64,000 nt of DNA. It comes from Cucumibacter marinus DSM 18995 (GTDB taxonomy: Bacteria > Pseudomonadota > Alphaproteobacteria > Rhizobiales > Devosiaceae). The stretch lies in the NCBI RefSeq assembly GCF_000429865.1, contig NZ_AUCR01000002.1:1-64000 (forward strand), written 5' to 3'. Under the pieces are notes generated by a model that worked only from the letters and a program-made list of their open reading frames with translations, did no database searches and was not told where the DNA came from. This document shows, piece by piece, positions 45,219 to 54,556 of the stretch. The stretch's first letter is position 1; each line of letters starts with the position of its first letter. Made by a program: the position numbers and the translations under genes.

Positions 45219-45848
45219 ATGGCTCAGCCGGCAAAGCCCGGGCGCAAAACAAGGGGGCGGCCCGCCCGCTCACCGGCGCAGATCGCGGATATGCGCGCCG
45301 GGATCGCCGATTGCGCCATGCGGCTGTTTCTGACCGAGGGCTATGCCGCCATCTCCATGCGCCGGCTTGCGCGGGAGGCGGGGTGCACGCCGATGACGCT
45401 CTACCAGTATTACGACAGCAAGTTCGACATCCTCAGCGCCCTATGGGCCGAGGTGCTCGGCGAGGTATTCGATGCGCTGGCTGACGTGGCGGCGGCGGAA
45501 GCCGACCCGCGCGCGCGGCTGGTGGCGGTCGGCGAGGGCTATGTCCGCTATTGGCTGACGCATCGGGAGCGGTATTTCCTCGTTTTCATGTCGGGTGGCG
45601 TGAGCCAGGCCGAGGTGACCGGCTTCGTTTCGGGCAGCGATACGCTGACGCGGTTCGACCTGCTGGGCGATGTGCTCGGCACGGCGCTGGGGGACGATGT
45701 CGAGGCCGAGGCGCTGACCCTGAAGACGCAAATGCTGGCGTGTCTCCTCAACGGCATTGCGCACAACCTCATCACCATTGGCGGTGTTCCCTGGGCTGCG
45801 CCCGAGGCGCTGGTGCGGCAGGGGATTGCGGGGCTGCTGGAGGCGTAG
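45219..45848 (+). CDS. TetR family transcriptional regulator
   Basis: A 209-residue protein with a basic N-terminal tail and the TetR helix-turn-helix (about residues 25-70: AMRLFLTEGYAAISMRRLAREAGCTPMTLYQYYDSK). The C-terminal ligand domain is variable. It is divergent from a four-helix membrane protein, and a palindrome lies between them, so local repression is likely. The ligand is unknown. AGGAG precedes the ATG. Confidence 0.9.
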   Translation: MAQPAKPGRKTRGRPARSPAQIADMRAGIADCAMRLFLTEGYAAISMRRLAREAGCTPMTLYQYYDSKFDILSALWAEVLGEVFDALADVAAAEADPRARLVAVGEGYVRYWLTHRERYFLVFMSGGVSQAEVTGFVSGSDTLTRFDLLGDVLGTALGDDVEAEALTLKTQMLACLLNGIAHNLITIGGVPWAAPEALVRQGIAGLLEA

Positions 45849-45944
45849 GGGCTGGTGGCCGTTGTGGCGCATTGTGTGGCGCTCTGCGTCGGCTATCATG
45901 GCCGGCATGACCGATGTTTCCCCTCAGCCTGAACCCACCACGCC

Positions 45945-46664
45945 ATGAGCGCCCTGTTCGAAGAGCTTGATTATGCGCCGACGCCGATTGGTGCCGTATC
46001 GCTGCGGCGGCGGCATGTGCTGGCGCTCCAGACGGACGTGTTCGAGATCATTCTCGGGGACGAGCATTTGATGTCGAGCCTGTTCACGGCGTCCGAGGTC
46101 GCGCTGGCGGAGAAAGGGCTGGCGGCGTTGCCGGGCGGCGAACTCGATGTGCTGGTGGGCGGGCTGGGGCTCGGCTACACGGCGCAGGCGGTGTTGGCTG
46201 AGGAGCGCGTGGCGCGGCTGACGGTGATCGATCTTTTGGAACACGTGATCCGCTGGCACCGGGAGGGGCTGGTGCCGATGGGTACGGCGCTCGCCGACGA
46301 TCCGCGTTGCGCGCTGGTCGAGGGGGATTTCTTTGCCCTTGCGGCGTCTAAGGCCGGGTTCGATGCCGGGCGGCCCGGCCATCACTATGATGCGATCCTC
46401 GTCGATATCGACCACACGCCGGAGCGGCTTTTGCATGACGGGTCGGCGGGGTTCTACACGCCTGAAGGGCTGCGTGATGTGCAGCGGTTTTTGAAGCCCG
46501 GCGGCGTGGTGGGCCTGTGGTCGGACGAGCCGCCTGACGACGCGATCACCGCCCGGTTCGCCTCTGTGTTCGCCGAGGCCTGGGCCGAGCCCGTTACCTT
46601 CGCCAACCCCCTGCAGGAGGGGCGCGAAGTGACCCAGGCGGTCTATCTCGGGCGAAAGGGCTGA
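45945..46664 (+). CDS. spermidine synthase-like methyltransferase-fold protein
   Basis: A 239-residue protein of the spermine/spermidine synthase-like superfamily. The nucleotide/SAM-type loop is LVGGLGLGYTA (residues 66-76), followed by a strand ending in Asp (VIDLLEHVIRWH), YDAILVDIDHTPE and a C-terminal FLKPGGVVGLWS. The second conserved block lacks the clear polyamine residues, so the substrate is unknown. It follows the TetR gene on the same strand, separated by 96 bases. Co-regulation is uncertain. Confidence 0.75.
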   Translation: MSALFEELDYAPTPIGAVSLRRRHVLALQTDVFEIILGDEHLMSSLFTASEVALAEKGLAALPGGELDVLVGGLGLGYTAQAVLAEERVARLTVIDLLEHVIRWHREGLVPMGTALADDPRCALVEGDFFALAASKAGFDAGRPGHHYDAILVDIDHTPERLLHDGSAGFYTPEGLRDVQRFLKPGGVVGLWSDEPPDDAITARFASVFAEAWAEPVTFANPLQEGREVTQAVYLGRKG

Positions 46665-46673
46665 GCCGGCGAT

Positions 46674-47558
46674 TCAGCGGCCGATGAAGTCCGCCTTGCG
46701 CTCCAGCAGCGCGTCGCACAGATAATCGACCAGCAGCCGCACCCGGCGCACCCGCCGTAAATCCGAATGCAACAGCACCCAAGTTGAGCGACGCCGGTCG
46801 AGCTCTGTGCCCGGCACGCGCTGCAGCTCGGGAAATTTCGATTGCACCCAGGCGGCCAGCAGCACCATGCCGGCACCGGCCCGCGCCATGTGCAAATGCA
46901 TTTCCGGATCAGGGATGATGTGGCGCAGGCGGGCCTCTGGATAGGGGGAGTTGCTGACATAGGCCAGCAGCTCGGGCACCGGGCCGTAGCCGATCCAGTC
47001 GAGCCCCTGGCCCTTTGGCCCGGCCTTGGGGAGGGCGCGGTCGAGATAGCTGCGCGCGGCGAAGATGCCGAGGGATGAGGGGAAGAGCTTGCGCCCCACA
47101 ACATCCTCATCGATCTCGGCCATGTGCCGGATCGAGACGTCGGTCTCCAGCTTTTCGATGGAGTCGATGGTGTAGGACAGTTTCAGCTCAATATCGATGT
47201 CGGGGTAGAGGGTGGAGAAGTCGGCCAGCACCGGCGCCAGCATGAAATGGGCGGTGATCGGATCGGCGGAGACGCGGATCTTGCCCGAAGCCTCGCGGTC
47301 GAGGCCCTGAACGGCGTTGGCGCCCTTGAGCAGCGCCGCCTCGGCCTCGAGCGCCTGGGGCAAAAGCGTGCGGCCGGCCGCGGTGAGGTGAAACCCGTCC
47401 GCCCCGCGCCGGAACAATTGCACGCCAAGCTGGCTTTCGAGCGCCTCGATCTGCCGCCGCACCGTGGCGTGGGTGCCGCCCAATTGATCGGCTGCGGCGC
47501 GCAAAGAACCCTGCCGGGCCACGGACAAAAAGGCGGGGAGGGATTTCCAGTCCAGCAT
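46674..47558 (-). CDS. LysR family transcriptional regulator
   Basis: A 294-residue protein with the LysR helix-turn-helix at the N terminus (FLSVARQGSLRAAADQLGGTHATVRRQIEALESQLG) and a periplasmic-binding-fold effector domain from about residue 90. The start at 47558 begins MLDWKSLPAFLSV, fitting the family; the 47 residues further upstream are unlikely coding. It is divergent from a dehydrogenase gene, which it probably controls. A TGTAT...ATACA repeat lies in the shared gap. Confidence 0.9.
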   Translation of the reverse strand: MLDWKSLPAFLSVARQGSLRAAADQLGGTHATVRRQIEALESQLGVQLFRRGADGFHLTAAGRTLLPQALEAEAALLKGANAVQGLDREASGKIRVSADPITAHFMLAPVLADFSTLYPDIDIELKLSYTIDSIEKLETDVSIRHMAEIDEDVVGRKLFPSSLGIFAARSYLDRALPKAGPKGQGLDWIGYGPVPELLAYVSNSPYPEARLRHIIPDPEMHLHMARAGAGMVLLAAWVQSKFPELQRVPGTELDRRRSTWVLLHSDLRRVRRVRLLVDYLCDALLERKADFIGR

Positions 47559-47603
47559 ATGCGGATCGTTTTCGATACAGTGCGGGTTATTTCGGGCGCT
47601 GTT

Positions 47604-47626
47604 TGTATGAAATGTGATCCGATACA
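47604..47626. promoter_or_regulatory. candidate LysR-binding inverted repeat
   Basis: TGTAT and ATACA separated by 13 bases, with T-N11-A spacing inside, between the divergent LysR and dehydrogenase genes. It lies 36 bases upstream of the dehydrogenase start. Only positional evidence. Confidence 0.4.
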
Positions 47627-47661
47627 CCGTCCTCGTCAAGCCAAACACGAGGACGCAGATC

Positions 47662-48651
47662 ATGAACGCCACCACCCAGACACTCAACGCATGGAGCATT
47701 TCAAGCTATGGCGGCCCCGAGCAGCTTCAGCCGGTGACCCGCCCCATGCTCACCCCGGCACCGACCGAGGTGCTGATCCGGATCCACGCTTCCGCCGTCA
47801 GCCGCGCCGACGGCATGATGCGCGCCGGCACGCCGCGGTTTGCCCGGTTGTTCCTGGGCCTTCGTCGCCCGAAGCATGACCTCATCGGTACCTGCCTTTC
47901 GGGCGAAGTGATCGCCACCGGCCATGCTGTGTCGCGGTTTTCGGTCGGCGATCAGGTCTATGGCATGTCCGGCCTCAGCTTCGGGGCGAATGCCAGCCAT
48001 ATCTGCCTCGATGAAGGCGATGTGGTGATGCACAAGCCCGATGCTCTGTCGCATGCAGAAGCAGCGGTGATGGGGGACGGACCCTGCACCTCGCTCAACT
48101 TCCTGCAAAACGTCGCCGAAGTACGGCCCGGCGAGAAGGTTCTGGTCCTTGGCGCCGCCGGCAGTCTGGGCACTGCCGCGGTGCAGATCGCCGCGGCCAT
48201 GGGTGCCGAAGTCACGGGCACTTGCAGCGCCCGTAATGCGGGGCTGGTCGCCTCGCTCGGTGCGAGCCATGTCATCGACTATGCGACCGAGGATTTCGCC
48301 CGGTCGGGTCAGCGCTACGATGTGATCTACGACACACTCGGCATCAGCTCGTTCGGCAAGGCCAAACCTGTGCTGACGAGGACCGGCCGTTATGTCTGCC
48401 CGGTGCTGAGCTTCGGGCTCTTGTTCAGCGTGCTGCGCACCGGCCTGCTCGGCCAACGCAAGGCGCGGTTCTCGGCAACGGGCATGCTCAAGCCCGAGGA
48501 TCAGCGCGCGCTGCACCGTCAACTCATCGAGATGGTCGAAGCCGACAAGCTCGCCCCGGTCATCGACCGGACCTACCCGTTCGAGCAACTCGTCGAGGCC
48601 CATCGCTACATGGAGACCGGCCACAAGCGCGGTAATGTCGTCGTCGCCTGA
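47662..48651 (+). CDS. medium-chain NAD(P)-dependent alcohol dehydrogenase/quinone reductase
   Basis: A 329-residue MDR protein: GroES-like N-terminal domain with HASAVSRADGMMRAGTP, then a Rossmann domain with VLGAAGSLGTAAVQIAAAMG and VIDYATEDF. The zinc-ligand residues of classical alcohol dehydrogenases are not visible, so a quinone-oxidoreductase-like enzyme is likely. GAGGA precedes the ATG at 47662. It is divergent from the LysR gene, and DUF4386 follows. Confidence 0.87.
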   Translation: MNATTQTLNAWSISSYGGPEQLQPVTRPMLTPAPTEVLIRIHASAVSRADGMMRAGTPRFARLFLGLRRPKHDLIGTCLSGEVIATGHAVSRFSVGDQVYGMSGLSFGANASHICLDEGDVVMHKPDALSHAEAAVMGDGPCTSLNFLQNVAEVRPGEKVLVLGAAGSLGTAAVQIAAAMGAEVTGTCSARNAGLVASLGASHVIDYATEDFARSGQRYDVIYDTLGISSFGKAKPVLTRTGRYVCPVLSFGLLFSVLRTGLLGQRKARFSATGMLKPEDQRALHRQLIEMVEADKLAPVIDRTYPFEQLVEAHRYMETGHKRGNVVVA

Positions 48652-48742
48652 TCCAGCTCCAATCGATCCCCTCTTGCCCAGTCAGCTCATCGCGCGGCAA
48701 AGGCGCCGCGTTTCAAAGCACTTCATTGAAGAGAGAAACATC

Positions 48743-49447
48743 ATGAACCCGGAATTCAACAATCAAGACATCAAATCGCACCGTTGGGCCGCACGGCTTT
48801 TCGGTATCTTCTTCATCCTCGCCTTTTTGAGCTATGGCGTCGGCTCGGGGCTGGTCGACACGATTGCCGGCAGCGAGGAAGGGCTCGCCGGCATTGCGGC
48901 CAACAAGACAACGCTCATGATCGGCGTGATGCTGATGGCGATCGTGCATTCCGTCGTCAATATCGGGCTGTCGGTGCTGGCCTTCCCGGCGCTCCAGACC
49001 GTCAGTGGCTATGCGGCGCGGGGTTATCTCGCCGCCGGCATCACCGCAACCGTGACCGCAGTGACGGGTGCCCTGTTTCTCGCCCTGCTGGTGCCGCTGA
49101 GCGATGCCTTTGTGGCTGGCGGCAATGGTGGTGAGCATTTCGACGCCATCGCGCTCGTCCTCAGGCAAGGCGGCTTTTTCGGTTACCAGCTCAGCATGAC
49201 ATTGTGGGGCATTGGCGGGCTAATCCTGTGCACCACGCTGTTCGTCTCCCGCCTGGTGCCGCGTGTGCTGTCGGTCTGGGGTCTGATCGGCTATGTCGTC
49301 TTCATGATCGGCACGACAGCGGAAATGTTCGGCTATGGCATTGGCGTGATGCTGGCGCTGCCGGGCGGTCTGTTCGAACTCAGCCTCAGCGTGTGGTTGA
49401 TCATCAAGGGCTTCAACCTGCCGACTGCAGAGCGGGCGACCGCCTGA
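48743..49447 (+). CDS. DUF4386 family membrane protein
   Basis: A 234-residue protein with about six hydrophobic segments and the DUF4386 features RLFGIFFILAFLSYGVGSG, AFPALQTVSGYAARGYLAAGI and LVPRVLSVWGLIGYVVFM. The role of the family is unknown. The ATG at 48743 is preceded by AAGAGAGA. It is 91 bases downstream of the dehydrogenase, and is probably in the same transcription unit under the LysR regulator. Confidence 0.82.
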   Translation: MNPEFNNQDIKSHRWAARLFGIFFILAFLSYGVGSGLVDTIAGSEEGLAGIAANKTTLMIGVMLMAIVHSVVNIGLSVLAFPALQTVSGYAARGYLAAGITATVTAVTGALFLALLVPLSDAFVAGGNGGEHFDAIALVLRQGGFFGYQLSMTLWGIGGLILCTTLFVSRLVPRVLSVWGLIGYVVFMIGTTAEMFGYGIGVMLALPGGLFELSLSVWLIIKGFNLPTAERATA

Positions 49448-49644
49448 CAGAATTGCGATTGCCGCAACCGGTACGGTCACTCCCAGGTTCGTTGGGGGTT
49501 GCCGTGCCTTTGCGCGTTCTATGCCGGCGACAAAACCTGCACCTTGCAGTTTGGGCCGAGGGAAGCCCCGATTGACTTCGGGAAGCGGGTACGCAAAGGG
49601 TAAGCCTCCCCTTCAATGACGGCCCTCCCGAGCCAGAACGCGAC

Positions 49645-50166
49645 ATGACCACCCGACAGCCGCTGACCTACCGAACCGGCGAAGACCGATTCAATTATCG
49701 CGTTGCCGCCGTGATCATGCGCGACAGCCATGTGCTGGTATGCCGGGAGGAGGACGACCCCTATGTGCTCTTGCCCGGTGGCCGGGTCGAAATGCACGAA
49801 CCGAGCCCGGTGGCGCTGCGGCGCGAGTTGAACGAAGAATTGCGCTGTGACGGACAGGTCGAAGCGCATCTGTTCACCGCGGAAGATTTCTTCCACCGCG
49901 ACGGCGAACGCTTCCACGAAATCGGGGTCTATTATTCGGTGATGCTGACCGGCACATTTCCCTTTGCCGCCGGGGAGACCGTGTTCGAGACCGTCGATGA
50001 AGGCAAGGTTCTGCGCTTCACCTGGCTGAGGAACGATCCGGCGGTTCTGGCGGCGGCCAATCTGTTGCCGGTGTGGCTGCCCCAGCGGCTCAATGATCTG
50101 CCGGCGCGGCCCGAACATCTCATCTCGAGCGAGATTCAGGCCGAAGCGCGGGAGCGCGCGGGATGA
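49645..50166 (+). CDS. NUDIX hydrolase
   Basis: A 173-residue protein with the Nudix box GGRVEMHEPSPVALRRELNEEL (about residues 48-69), fitting GX5EX7REUXEEXG except that the final Gly is Cys-Asp. It hydrolyses a nucleoside diphosphate linked to another moiety; the substrate is unknown. Its stop overlaps the ybgC start (ATGA), so it is coupled to the Tol-Pal operon although not usually part of it. Confidence 0.88.
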   Translation: MTTRQPLTYRTGEDRFNYRVAAVIMRDSHVLVCREEDDPYVLLPGGRVEMHEPSPVALRRELNEELRCDGQVEAHLFTAEDFFHRDGERFHEIGVYYSVMLTGTFPFAAGETVFETVDEGKVLRFTWLRNDPAVLAAANLLPVWLPQRLNDLPARPEHLISSEIQAEARERAG

Positions 50167-50612
50167 GCGGATCGGATGTGCCGCAATTCGGCGGAACGCT
50201 TGGCGCGGATGGCGTGCACCGGTTTCCCGTGCGGGTCTATTACGAGGACACGGACTTCTCCGGCGCGGTTTATCACGCGGCCTATGTGAAGTTCTGCGAG
50301 CGCGGGCGGACGGAGTTCCTGCGGGCAGCAGGTGTGCATCATTCGGTGCTGGCGGGCGAGGGTGTTGCCTTCGCGGTGACCCGCATCGAGATGGACTTCA
50401 AGCGCGCTGCGCGGATCGACGATGTGCTCAGCGTTGCAACCTCCGTGGTCACAGTTTCAGGGGCACGGCTGGGGCTCATCCAGATCATCACGCGGGGTGA
50501 CGACGTGATCGCCGAAGCGCAGGTGACGGTGGCCGCGATCACAACGGATGGGCGGCCTGCACGGCTGCCCCAAGAGGTGAAGGCGCTCGGTGCCGGGCGG
50601 CCTCGAGGTTGA
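50163..50612 (+). CDS. ybgC: acyl-CoA thioesterase YbgC
   Basis: A 149-residue hotdog-fold protein with YYEDTDFSGAVYHAAYVKFCERGRTEFL, the 4-hydroxybenzoyl-CoA thioesterase signature with the catalytic Asp. It is the first conserved gene of the Tol-Pal string and probably acts on acyl-CoA or phospholipid-related thioesters at the inner membrane. It overlaps the Nudix stop, and a hairpin sits before tolQ. Confidence 0.92.
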   Translation: MSGSDVPQFGGTLGADGVHRFPVRVYYEDTDFSGAVYHAAYVKFCERGRTEFLRAAGVHHSVLAGEGVAFAVTRIEMDFKRAARIDDVLSVATSVVTVSGARLGLIQIITRGDDVIAEAQVTVAAITTDGRPARLPQEVKALGAGRPRG

Positions 50613-50669
50613 CAACCAATTGTTAACCATAAATTCGTGTTCCTCCTGTATGGGGATACACAAAGCGGG

Positions 50670-50695
50670 AAAGGCCGGGATTCTGCGGCTTTTCT
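50670..50695 (+). terminator. weak hairpin before tolQ
   Basis: AAAGGCCG and CGGCTTTT arms with one mismatch around GGATTCTG, followed by TCT. It could attenuate read-through from ybgC into tolQ. Confidence 0.35.
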
Positions 50696-50777
50696 CTTAA
50701 ATTTGACAAATTTGAACAGCATCCGAGCGGATCGCGGCGCGCCGGATTGCCGGCGTGGTGAAGACGAGGATCATTGA

Positions 50778-51488
50778 ATGGAACCAGCAACAGCAGTCGG
50801 CGCGGTAGCGGAAACCGACTTTTCCCTGTTCGCGCTGTTCTGGCAGGCGGACATTGTCGTCAAGGCCGTCATGCTGGGGCTCTTGGCTGCGTCAGTGTGG
50901 TGCTGGGCGATCATCTTCGACAAATCGTTCCTGTTCGGTCGCGCGCGGCGCGAGATGAACCGGTTCGAGAAGGTGTTCTGGTCGGGCCAGTCGCTCGAAG
51001 ACCTTTATCAAAAGCTCTCCGAACGCCCGACCGCCGGAATGGGCTCGGTCTTCGTTGCGGCGATGAAGGAGTGGAAACGCAGCCATGAGCAAGGCGCGTC
51101 CTCTTACATCGGGCTGCAGCAGCGGCTCGATAAAGTGCTCGATGTGACGATTTCGCGCGAAAGCGAAAAGCTCGAGCGGCGGCTCGGTTTCCTCGCGACC
51201 GTGGGCACGTCAGCGCCCTTTATTGGCCTTTTTGGCACGGTATGGGGGATCATGAATTCGTTCCAGTCGATCGCCCAATCCTCGAGCACGAACTTGTCGG
51301 TCGTCGCGCCGGGCATTGCCGAAGCGTTGTTCGCGACGGCGCTGGGGCTTCTGGCCGCCATTCCGGCGGTGATCGCCTATAACAAGCTGTCGGGCGACAG
51401 CAACAAGCTGATCGGGCGGCTCGAAGGTTTTGCCGACGAGTTCTCCGCCATTCTGACCCGCCAGCTGGAAAGCCGGGGCAAGAACTGA
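50778..51488 (+). CDS. tolQ: Tol-Pal protein TolQ
   Basis: A 236-residue protein with three membrane helices (near residues 22-45, 138-160 and 170-195) and LGFLATVGTSAPFIGLFGTVWGIMNSF, the TolQ/ExbB channel motif. With TolR it forms the proton-driven motor of the Tol-Pal system in the inner membrane, active in outer-membrane invagination at division. Its stop codon shares one base with the tolR ATG. Confidence 0.97.
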   Translation: MEPATAVGAVAETDFSLFALFWQADIVVKAVMLGLLAASVWCWAIIFDKSFLFGRARREMNRFEKVFWSGQSLEDLYQKLSERPTAGMGSVFVAAMKEWKRSHEQGASSYIGLQQRLDKVLDVTISRESEKLERRLGFLATVGTSAPFIGLFGTVWGIMNSFQSIAQSSSTNLSVVAPGIAEALFATALGLLAAIPAVIAYNKLSGDSNKLIGRLEGFADEFSAILTRQLESRGKN

Positions 51489-51940
51489 TGGCCATGTCCA
51501 TGCAACGCTCGGGCGGTGGCGGCCGCCGGCGGCGCGGAAAACGCAACCAGCCGATGAGCGAGATCAATGTCACGCCGCTGGTCGACGTGATGCTGGTGCT
51601 CTTGATCGTGTTCATGGTTGCAGCCCCGCTGCTGACCGTGGGCGTGCCGATCGATCTGCCCCAGTCCCAGGCCAAGTCACTCAACACCGACAGCAAGCCG
51701 GTGACAGTTTCGGTGTCGCCGGACGGGCGGATCTTCGTGCAGGAAGACGAGGTCCAGTTCGAGGACCTCATTGAAACACTCAATGCAGCCAGCCCGGAAG
51801 GCCCCGAAGGGCGCGTCTATGTCCGTGGTGACACCAACGCCAATTATGGCGCGGTGATGCGGGTGATGGGTCGGCTGTCGGGCGCGGGGTACAGCCGGAT
51901 CGGCTTGATCACCGAATCCGAGCAGACCGGGGCCCAGTAG
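51488..51940 (+). CDS. tolR: Tol-Pal protein TolR
   Basis: A 150-residue protein with a single membrane helix (residues 31-47) containing the essential Asp in [15 protein letters not shown]. The basic N terminus is cytoplasmic, and the C-terminal domain is periplasmic. The family harvests proton motive force with TolQ. The gene overlaps tolQ by one base and precedes tolA by 19 bases. Confidence 0.96.
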   Translation: MAMSMQRSGGGGRRRRGKRNQPMSEINVTPLVDVMLVLLIVFMVAAPLLTVGVPIDLPQSQAKSLNTDSKPVTVSVSPDGRIFVQEDEVQFEDLIETLNAASPEGPEGRVYVRGDTNANYGAVMRVMGRLSGAGYSRIGLITESEQTGAQ

Positions 51941-51959
51941 GCCAGGTTCGGGTAGGGCG

Positions 51960-53054
51960 ATGCGGCTCGGTTTCACAGCATCGGTAATCGCACACAGCAC
52001 GGTGCTGCTCGCCGGGCTCCTGTCGCTACAGGGCGCCGAACCGTTTGACCCCAGCCAGGCCGAGGCGATCCCGATCGAATTGGTGCCGATCGAGGAACTG
52101 ACCCAGATCCGGCAAGGCTCGCTCGAGAGCGATGTGATCGAGACCGAGGCCCCTTCGACCGTCGAGACCGAGGAGCCGGCGCAACTGGCGCAGCGCACCG
52201 GGAACACACAAGAAGATCAGCCGGCCCCGGAAGAGACCGATATCGAGACTCCGGCGCCTACGACCAATACAGCGCCCGAGGTGCAGCCTGAGCCCAATCC
52301 GGTTCCGGACCCCGTGACCGAGCCCGAACCGGCGCCGGAACCTGAACCGGTGCCAGAGCCGGAACCCGAGCCTGCCCCCGAACCGGAACCCGAGCCCGAA
52401 CCTGAGCCGGTCCGCGAAATCCTGCCGCAGCCCGAGGAGCCCCAGCTGGCGCCGGAACCCGAGCCCGCGGCAGAGCCCGAGCCGGAGTTGACGGCCGAGA
52501 CCAATGACCCCGAACCGCAGGAAGTGTCACCGGTGGTGCCGCGCGCGACTTCTCAGGTCGATGCCGCGCGCAAACGCTTTGCCGAAGCCAAGCAGGCCGA
52601 GGAGGCAGAGCGCCGCCGGCTGGCCGAACAGCAGCAGCGCGAGGCGGACGAGGTTTCCGACATCATCAATAATGAGGCGAGCCGCGGCGCGACCACCGGT
52701 GAAGGCGGATCGCAAACCGCAGGGCGGAGCGATGGCCGGGCGGCCAATCTGACCCAGAACGAGATGGCGGCGCTGGCGCGCCAGATGCGGCGGTGTTTCA
52801 TTGTCACGGCTTCGATGGTCGACCGCCCGGATCTGAGTGTTAAGCTTCGCATTGCGATGAATGTCGACGGGACGGTGAACGGCGTGCCCCAAGTGGTGTC
52901 GCAGCTCAACGATCCGCTCGACCCGGCGCTGGCGATCGCCGCGCAGCAGGCCGTGCTGCGCTGCGGGCCGTACAGACTTTCGCCGGAATCCTATGATCAG
53001 TGGTCGGTCATCGAATCGACGTTCAGGCCCGCGGAAGGGCAAATCGAAGGTTAG
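51960..53054 (+). CDS. tolA: Tol-Pal protein TolA
   Basis: A 364-residue protein with an N-terminal membrane anchor (about residues 5-25, [17 protein letters not shown]). A long acidic Pro/Glu-rich linker (residues about 103-180, made of EP repeats) follows, then a charged helical segment ([23 protein letters not shown]). The C-terminal domain (about residues 255-364, [15 protein letters not shown] ... [10 protein letters not shown], with two Cys) binds TolB/Pal. The EP-repeat linker replaces the long helical domain of enterobacterial TolA. It depends on TolQR and lies between tolR and tolB. Confidence 0.93.
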   Translation: MRLGFTASVIAHSTVLLAGLLSLQGAEPFDPSQAEAIPIELVPIEELTQIRQGSLESDVIETEAPSTVETEEPAQLAQRTGNTQEDQPAPEETDIETPAPTTNTAPEVQPEPNPVPDPVTEPEPAPEPEPVPEPEPEPAPEPEPEPEPEPVREILPQPEEPQLAPEPEPAAEPEPELTAETNDPEPQEVSPVVPRATSQVDAARKRFAEAKQAEEAERRRLAEQQQREADEVSDIINNEASRGATTGEGGSQTAGRSDGRAANLTQNEMAALARQMRRCFIVTASMVDRPDLSVKLRIAMNVDGTVNGVPQVVSQLNDPLDPALAIAAQQAVLRCGPYRLSPESYDQWSVIESTFRPAEGQIEG

Positions 53055-53100
53055 CTTCACGCCGGACGCCAGAGGCGCCGGCAGGATGCAAGGAGACGAG

Positions 53101-54414
53101 ATGAGACTTTATAGCCGTCGCGACGCGCTGAAACTGAGCCTTGCCGGTGCCGGCGTGATCGGATCGGTCACCGCGGCGCGGGCCCTCGTCGAGATCACGG
53201 TGACGGGCGGCGATTTCGAGCCTCTGCCGATCGCGGTTCCGGCCTTTTCGAGCCTCGATCCTGTCCTGGGTGAAGATGTCCGCCGGGTGGTGACGGACAA
53301 TCTGAGGCGCTCGGGTCTGTTCATCCCGCTCGATCCCTCGACCTATCCGGTGCAGCGCGGTGATGTGAACGTGACGCCCGAATTTGCCGGCTGGCGCAAC
53401 ATTACCGCCGATGCGCTGGTGATGGGGCAGGTCGAGCGTGAGGGGAACCTCATCCGCGCCAATATCCGGCTGTGGGACGTGATCGCCGGTCAGCAGGTGT
53501 TCGGGCAGACCTATGCGACGGACCAGAGCAATTGGCGGCGCATCGCCCATATCGTCTCGGACGCGATCTATTCCTCGCTGACCGGGGAAGGCGGCTACTT
53601 CGACAGCCGCGTCGTCTATGTCGCGGAAAGCGGGCCCAAGGCCAATCGCACCAAGCGGCTGGCGATGATGGATTCGGATGGCGCCAATGTGCGCTATCTC
53701 ACCGACGGGCGCGCGCTGGTGCTGACCCCGCGCTATTCGCCGAACAATCAAATGCTTTCCTATATGAGCTATGTGGAAGGCAATCCGCAGGTCTATCTCC
53801 TCAATATCGGCACCGGGGTGCAGCAGCGCATCGGCCAGTTCGGGACCATGACCTTCGCCCCGCGCTTTTCGCCCGACGGGCAGCGGCTGGCGTTCTCGGT
53901 GGAATCCGCGGGCAACACCAATCTCTATCTGATGGGGCTCGGTGGCGGGCAACCCGCGCAGCTGACCAATTCGGCCGCGATCGATACCGCGCCGAGCTTT
54001 TCGCCGGACGGTTCCCGGATCGCTTTTGAATCGGACCGCGGCGGCTCACAGCAGATCTATGTGATGGGGTCCGGCGGCGGCGGTGCGCAGCGCATCAGCT
54101 TCGGCGACGGCTCCTATTCGACCCCGGTCTGGTCGCCGATCGGCGATCTCATCGCTTTCACCAAGCAATATGACGGTCAGTTCCATATCGGGACAATGCG
54201 GCCCGACGGCTCGAATGAGCGCGTGCTGGTGTCGAGCTATCACAATGAGGGTCCGACCTGGGCACCCAATGGCCGCGTTCTGATGTTCTTCCGGGACCTT
54301 GGCGGCAATGACGGGCCGCGCCTGCATTCCGTTGATGTGTGGGGCCGGAACGAGCAGGTGATCAACACCGAGACCTTCGCATCCGACCCGACCTGGTCAG
54401 CGCTGCTTGGATAA
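53101..54414 (+). CDS. tolB: Tol-Pal protein TolB, apparent Tat-exported
   Basis: A 437-residue periplasmic beta-propeller. The N terminus reads [19 protein letters not shown], a twin-arginine (SRRDxLK) signal rather than a plain Sec signal. An N-terminal domain and six WD-type blades follow (repeated [38 protein letters not shown]). TolB bridges TolA and Pal at the outer membrane. The ATG at 53101 follows AAGGAGACGAG. It is transcribed with tolA, 46 bases upstream. Confidence 0.95.
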   Translation: MRLYSRRDALKLSLAGAGVIGSVTAARALVEITVTGGDFEPLPIAVPAFSSLDPVLGEDVRRVVTDNLRRSGLFIPLDPSTYPVQRGDVNVTPEFAGWRNITADALVMGQVEREGNLIRANIRLWDVIAGQQVFGQTYATDQSNWRRIAHIVSDAIYSSLTGEGGYFDSRVVYVAESGPKANRTKRLAMMDSDGANVRYLTDGRALVLTPRYSPNNQMLSYMSYVEGNPQVYLLNIGTGVQQRIGQFGTMTFAPRFSPDGQRLAFSVESAGNTNLYLMGLGGGQPAQLTNSAAIDTAPSFSPDGSRIAFESDRGGSQQIYVMGSGGGGAQRISFGDGSYSTPVWSPIGDLIAFTKQYDGQFHIGTMRPDGSNERVLVSSYHNEGPTWAPNGRVLMFFRDLGGNDGPRLHSVDVWGRNEQVINTETFASDPTWSALLG

Positions 54415-54556
54415 GTGGCTCCAGAGTGGGGAAAACCGGGGCAATTGCCCCAATTCGGCCCGATTAGCGCTGGATTAACCGTGTTTGAGAACGCGGCCTT
54501 AAGATAACAAGCGGTAAATCTCGCGGCCAAATATCTTTCTTTTTGGGAGAAATCCA

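Noticed and set aside
52217-52530. Short repeats that look like a tandem or CRISPR-like array
   Set aside because: They are in-frame Glu-Pro codon repeats of tolA, without spacers or conserved direct-repeat units.
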